Shown here piece after piece: positions 6,730 through 8,573 of a DNA stretch of 8,573 nucleotides. Both the position numbers and the translations under genes were made by a program. The DNA is from Alphaproteobacteria bacterium (GTDB lineage: Bacteria; Pseudomonadota; Alphaproteobacteria; UBA11222): contig DMKG01000245.1 in NCBI GenBank assembly GCA_003454415.1, forward strand, positions 1,679 to 10,251, in the 5' to 3' direction. The first letter of the stretch is position 1, and each line of letters starts with the position of its first letter. The notes below the pieces were generated by a model, which was not told the DNA's origin, made no database searches, and worked only from the letters and a program-made list of their open reading frames with translations.

Positions 6730-8394
6730 TCACCCGTGCCAGTTGAACTGCTGCGGCTTGCGGTCGGCGGTGGCGGCGATCTTGATATTCACAATGGCCG
6801 GCCCCTTGAACGCCATTGCGGCGTCGAGCGCGGGTCCCAGTTCCGCGCTGTCTGTCACATAAAAACCCGCGCCCCCAAAAGCTTCGGCGATCCGCTCATA
6901 GCGTGCGTCATGAGAAAGCGCATGGGGCATGCCCGGCTGGCCGTCGCGGGGCGCCGGGGAACCCATGCCTATGCCGCCATTATTCAGGATGATCACCTTT
7001 ATGGGCATGCCGTAACGCGCTGCGGTTTCAAACTCCATGCCGGAAAAGCCGAAGGCGCTGTCCCCCTGCACGGCGATTACGGGCCGGCCGGGATGCACGG
7101 CGGCGGCGGCGACGGCAAAGCCCAGCCCGATCCCCATCGTGCCATAACTGCCCGCATCCAGCCGCGAGCGCGGTTCGAAATTCGGCATCTGGGTGCGGCC
7201 GATATCCATCGTATTGGCGCCTTCGCCAACGATGATGGCGTTGCGCGGCAGCCGGGCGGCGATATCCCTGTAAACGCGGTAATAATTCATGGGCGAAGTG
7301 TTGTCGGCGATCATGGGCGCGACTGCCGCCTGATTGCCGGCGATTTTCGCGGCAATCGCTTCACGCCACGGCGTTTCCGCCGGATAGAACCACTGACGCG
7401 AGGAAAGCGCCTGATTGAGTTGCCCAACAATGGCCTTGCCGTCGCCGACAAGGGCGACTTCCGCCTGGCGGTTGTTTCCGATTTCCTCCGCACTCAGATC
7501 GAGCTGAATGACCCGCACGTCTTTGGAATAGCGGGGTGGGAGGCCGAAATGCAGGATCCAGTTGAAACGCGCGCCCAGCAGGAAGACGAGATCGGCCTCC
7601 TGCAGGGCGTGAGAGCGGGCGCCGCCCACTGAAAGCGGATGGTCGTCGGGCATCACGCCTTTGCCCATCGGGGTTGCGAGAAACGGAAGTCTTGTGCGTT
7701 CGATGAATTGGCGCACCTCGTTTTCCGCGCGCGACCAGGCCATGCCCTTGCCCACGATCACCAGCGGCCGTTTGGCGCTCTGCAGCGCGTCGAGCGCCGC
7801 CTCAATATTCTCCTGCGGCGCCAGGCTGCGAGGCGGCTCGCCAACGGTTGCGGCGGGTCTGACAGCGGCCTCCTCCACTTCGCCCAGGATCACGTCATCC
7901 GGCATATCCAGATAGGCGGCGCCTGGACGTCCGAACAGGGCGCTGCGCACCGCCTGCTCCACATAATAAGGGATGCGTTCCGGGCGCTCCACCTGATGCG
8001 CGTATTTGCAGAGCGGGGAGGCGAGCAGCACCTGGCGTTCTTCCTGAAACGCGCCCATGCCATTCTGCTCTATGGCGGAAGCGCCGCCGATCAGCAGCAT
8101 GGGCCAGCAGTTCACCTGGGCGTTGGCAAGCCCGGCCAGCGCATGCACCACGCCCGGACCAGAGACCACAAGACAGGCCTGTGGGCGTCCTGTCAGATAG
8201 CTCGCCGCCTGGGCCGCGTAGCTTGCGGACTGCTCATTGCGCATGCCGATATAGGTGATGCCTTCCCGCTGCGCCGCGATCGCGATGGGAATGACCGGAA
8301 AGCCTACAATCCCGAACATGTATTGCACGCCCTGCTGTTGCAGGGCGCGAGCCATCAGGGTTGCCCCATTCACCTTCCCTTCGGATTTCGCCAT
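6730..8394 (-). CDS. Thiamine-diphosphate 2-hydroxyacyl-CoA lyase (oxalyl-CoA decarboxylase family)
   Basis: The product has 554 residues with the three-domain layout of ThDP enzymes. The catalytic glutamate that activates the cofactor is E54 in RNEQSA. The ThDP/Mg motif runs from GDS (444-446) to NN (471-472), the usual spacing. Recalled against human HACL1 and E. coli oxalyl-CoA decarboxylase, it is nearer HACL1: MGAFQE (113-118), GKGV.PD.HP, NWILHFGLPPRY, EGANTMDIGRT and the RKPQQFNWH end all match HACL1-type sequence. Such lyases split 2-hydroxyacyl-CoA into formyl-CoA and an aldehyde or ketone; automated annotation may call this oxalyl-CoA decarboxylase. After NNGGI, relatives have Tyr (GIYxG) but here it is Gly (GIGMG, 474-478). 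ATG 8394 is chosen for GGGAGG 8 nt upstream. It begins one base after the stop of a CoA-transferase gene, suggesting translational coupling. Acetolactate synthase is the wider family alternative but fits less well. Confidence 0.88.
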   Translation of the reverse strand: MAKSEGKVNGATLMARALQQQGVQYMFGIVGFPVIPIAIAAQREGITYIGMRNEQSASYAAQAASYLTGRPQACLVVSGPGVVHALAGLANAQVNCWPMLLIGGASAIEQNGMGAFQEERQVLLASPLCKYAHQVERPERIPYYVEQAVRSALFGRPGAAYLDMPDDVILGEVEEAAVRPAATVGEPPRSLAPQENIEAALDALQSAKRPLVIVGKGMAWSRAENEVRQFIERTRLPFLATPMGKGVMPDDHPLSVGGARSHALQEADLVFLLGARFNWILHFGLPPRYSKDVRVIQLDLSAEEIGNNRQAEVALVGDGKAIVGQLNQALSSRQWFYPAETPWREAIAAKIAGNQAAVAPMIADNTSPMNYYRVYRDIAARLPRNAIIVGEGANTMDIGRTQMPNFEPRSRLDAGSYGTMGIGLGFAVAAAAVHPGRPVIAVQGDSAFGFSGMEFETAARYGMPIKVIILNNGGIGMGSPAPRDGQPGMPHALSHDARYERIAEAFGGAGFYVTDSAELGPALDAAMAFKGPAIVNIKIAATADRKPQQFNWHG

Positions 8395-8395
8395 G

Positions 8396-8573
8396 TCATT
8401 TTCCTCCCGCAATCACGCCATCTTTCATCAATGTGGCGATTTCATCATTTTTCAGTCCAAGTTCGGCGCGCAGCACTTCCGCTGTATGCTGTCCCGCAAG
8501 CGGGGCGGCGGTGATGGGCACTTCGGAGTCCGAAAGCCGGATGGGAGAGCGCATCATCAGAATTTCGCCTTTT
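8396..8573 (-). CDS. Family III (CaiB/BaiF) CoA-transferase, 3' end only
   Basis: Only the last 58 codons and the TGA (8396-8398) lie in the window; the gene continues past the right edge. The visible end includes RSPIRLSDSEVP, APLAGQHTAEVLRAELGL and NDEIATLMKDGVI, the usual tail of CaiB/BaiF proteins, in which a product-release G-Q-H-T-x-E-V-L block is followed by a helix that ends in GVI. These enzymes move CoA from a donor thioester to a carboxylic acid; formyl-CoA:oxalate transferase is one member. The active-site aspartate is outside the window. The stop codon is one base from the lyase ATG, so the two form an operon and probably act in sequence: acid activation, then cleavage. The formyl-CoA released by the lyase could serve as CoA donor, but the true substrate cannot be told from this part. 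Confidence 0.85.
   Translation of the reverse strand, partial: KGEILMMRSPIRLSDSEVPITAAPLAGQHTAEVLRAELGLKNDEIATLMKDGVIAGGK

Noticed and set aside
6592..8514. Long plus-strand open frames (6592-7632 and 7639-8514) opposite the lyase gene
   Set aside because: They are antisense shadows of a well-supported ThDP enzyme; the translations are rich in His, Arg and Gly with no family motifs, and good ribosome-binding sites are absent.

Overview
The window looks like chromosomal DNA of a moderately GC-rich alphaproteobacterium. The main clue is the same-strand series DUF721/DciA-like gene, periplasmic DsbA-family thiol oxidoreductase, smc, an arrangement I know as typical of Alphaproteobacteria. The SMC protein also has the hinge type I associate with that class. 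I see no phage, insertion sequence, CRISPR, tRNA or rRNA. Codon use is even across the confident genes, so nothing marks recent transfer.

Left part (1-4971). A short partial reading frame leaves the window on the minus strand (1-136, low confidence). A 136-bp A+T-rich divergent spacer separates it from a plus-strand gene row: DUF721/DciA-like (273-773), DsbA-family protein with signal peptide and CPHC active site (824-1486), and full-length smc (1513-4971, 1152 aa). The gaps are about 50 and 26 bp, so the three are probably co-transcribed. Two of them concern chromosome upkeep (probable replicative-helicase loading; chromosome condensation and segregation). The third is an envelope redox enzyme with no obvious mechanistic link to them.

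Right part (4972-8573). After an 88-bp convergent spacer, everything is on the minus strand. Read in the direction of transcription, from the right edge inward, it holds: the 3' end of a family III (CaiB/BaiF) CoA-transferase; one base later, a thiamine-diphosphate enzyme of the 2-hydroxyacyl-CoA lyase/oxalyl-CoA decarboxylase family, which reads much closer to 2-hydroxyacyl-CoA lyase; a 140-bp spacer with a candidate weak terminator, promoter and inverted repeat; then a class B flavoprotein (Baeyer-Villiger-type) monooxygenase.

The CoA-transferase/lyase pair suggests activation of a 2-hydroxy acid to its CoA ester, then cleavage to formyl-CoA plus an aldehyde or ketone. A Baeyer-Villiger enzyme next door could oxidise a ketone product to an ester. 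This three-step path is inference from gene order and family chemistry. It is the most interesting idea in the window, together with the loss in the lyase of a tyrosine that its relatives keep beside the cofactor motif.
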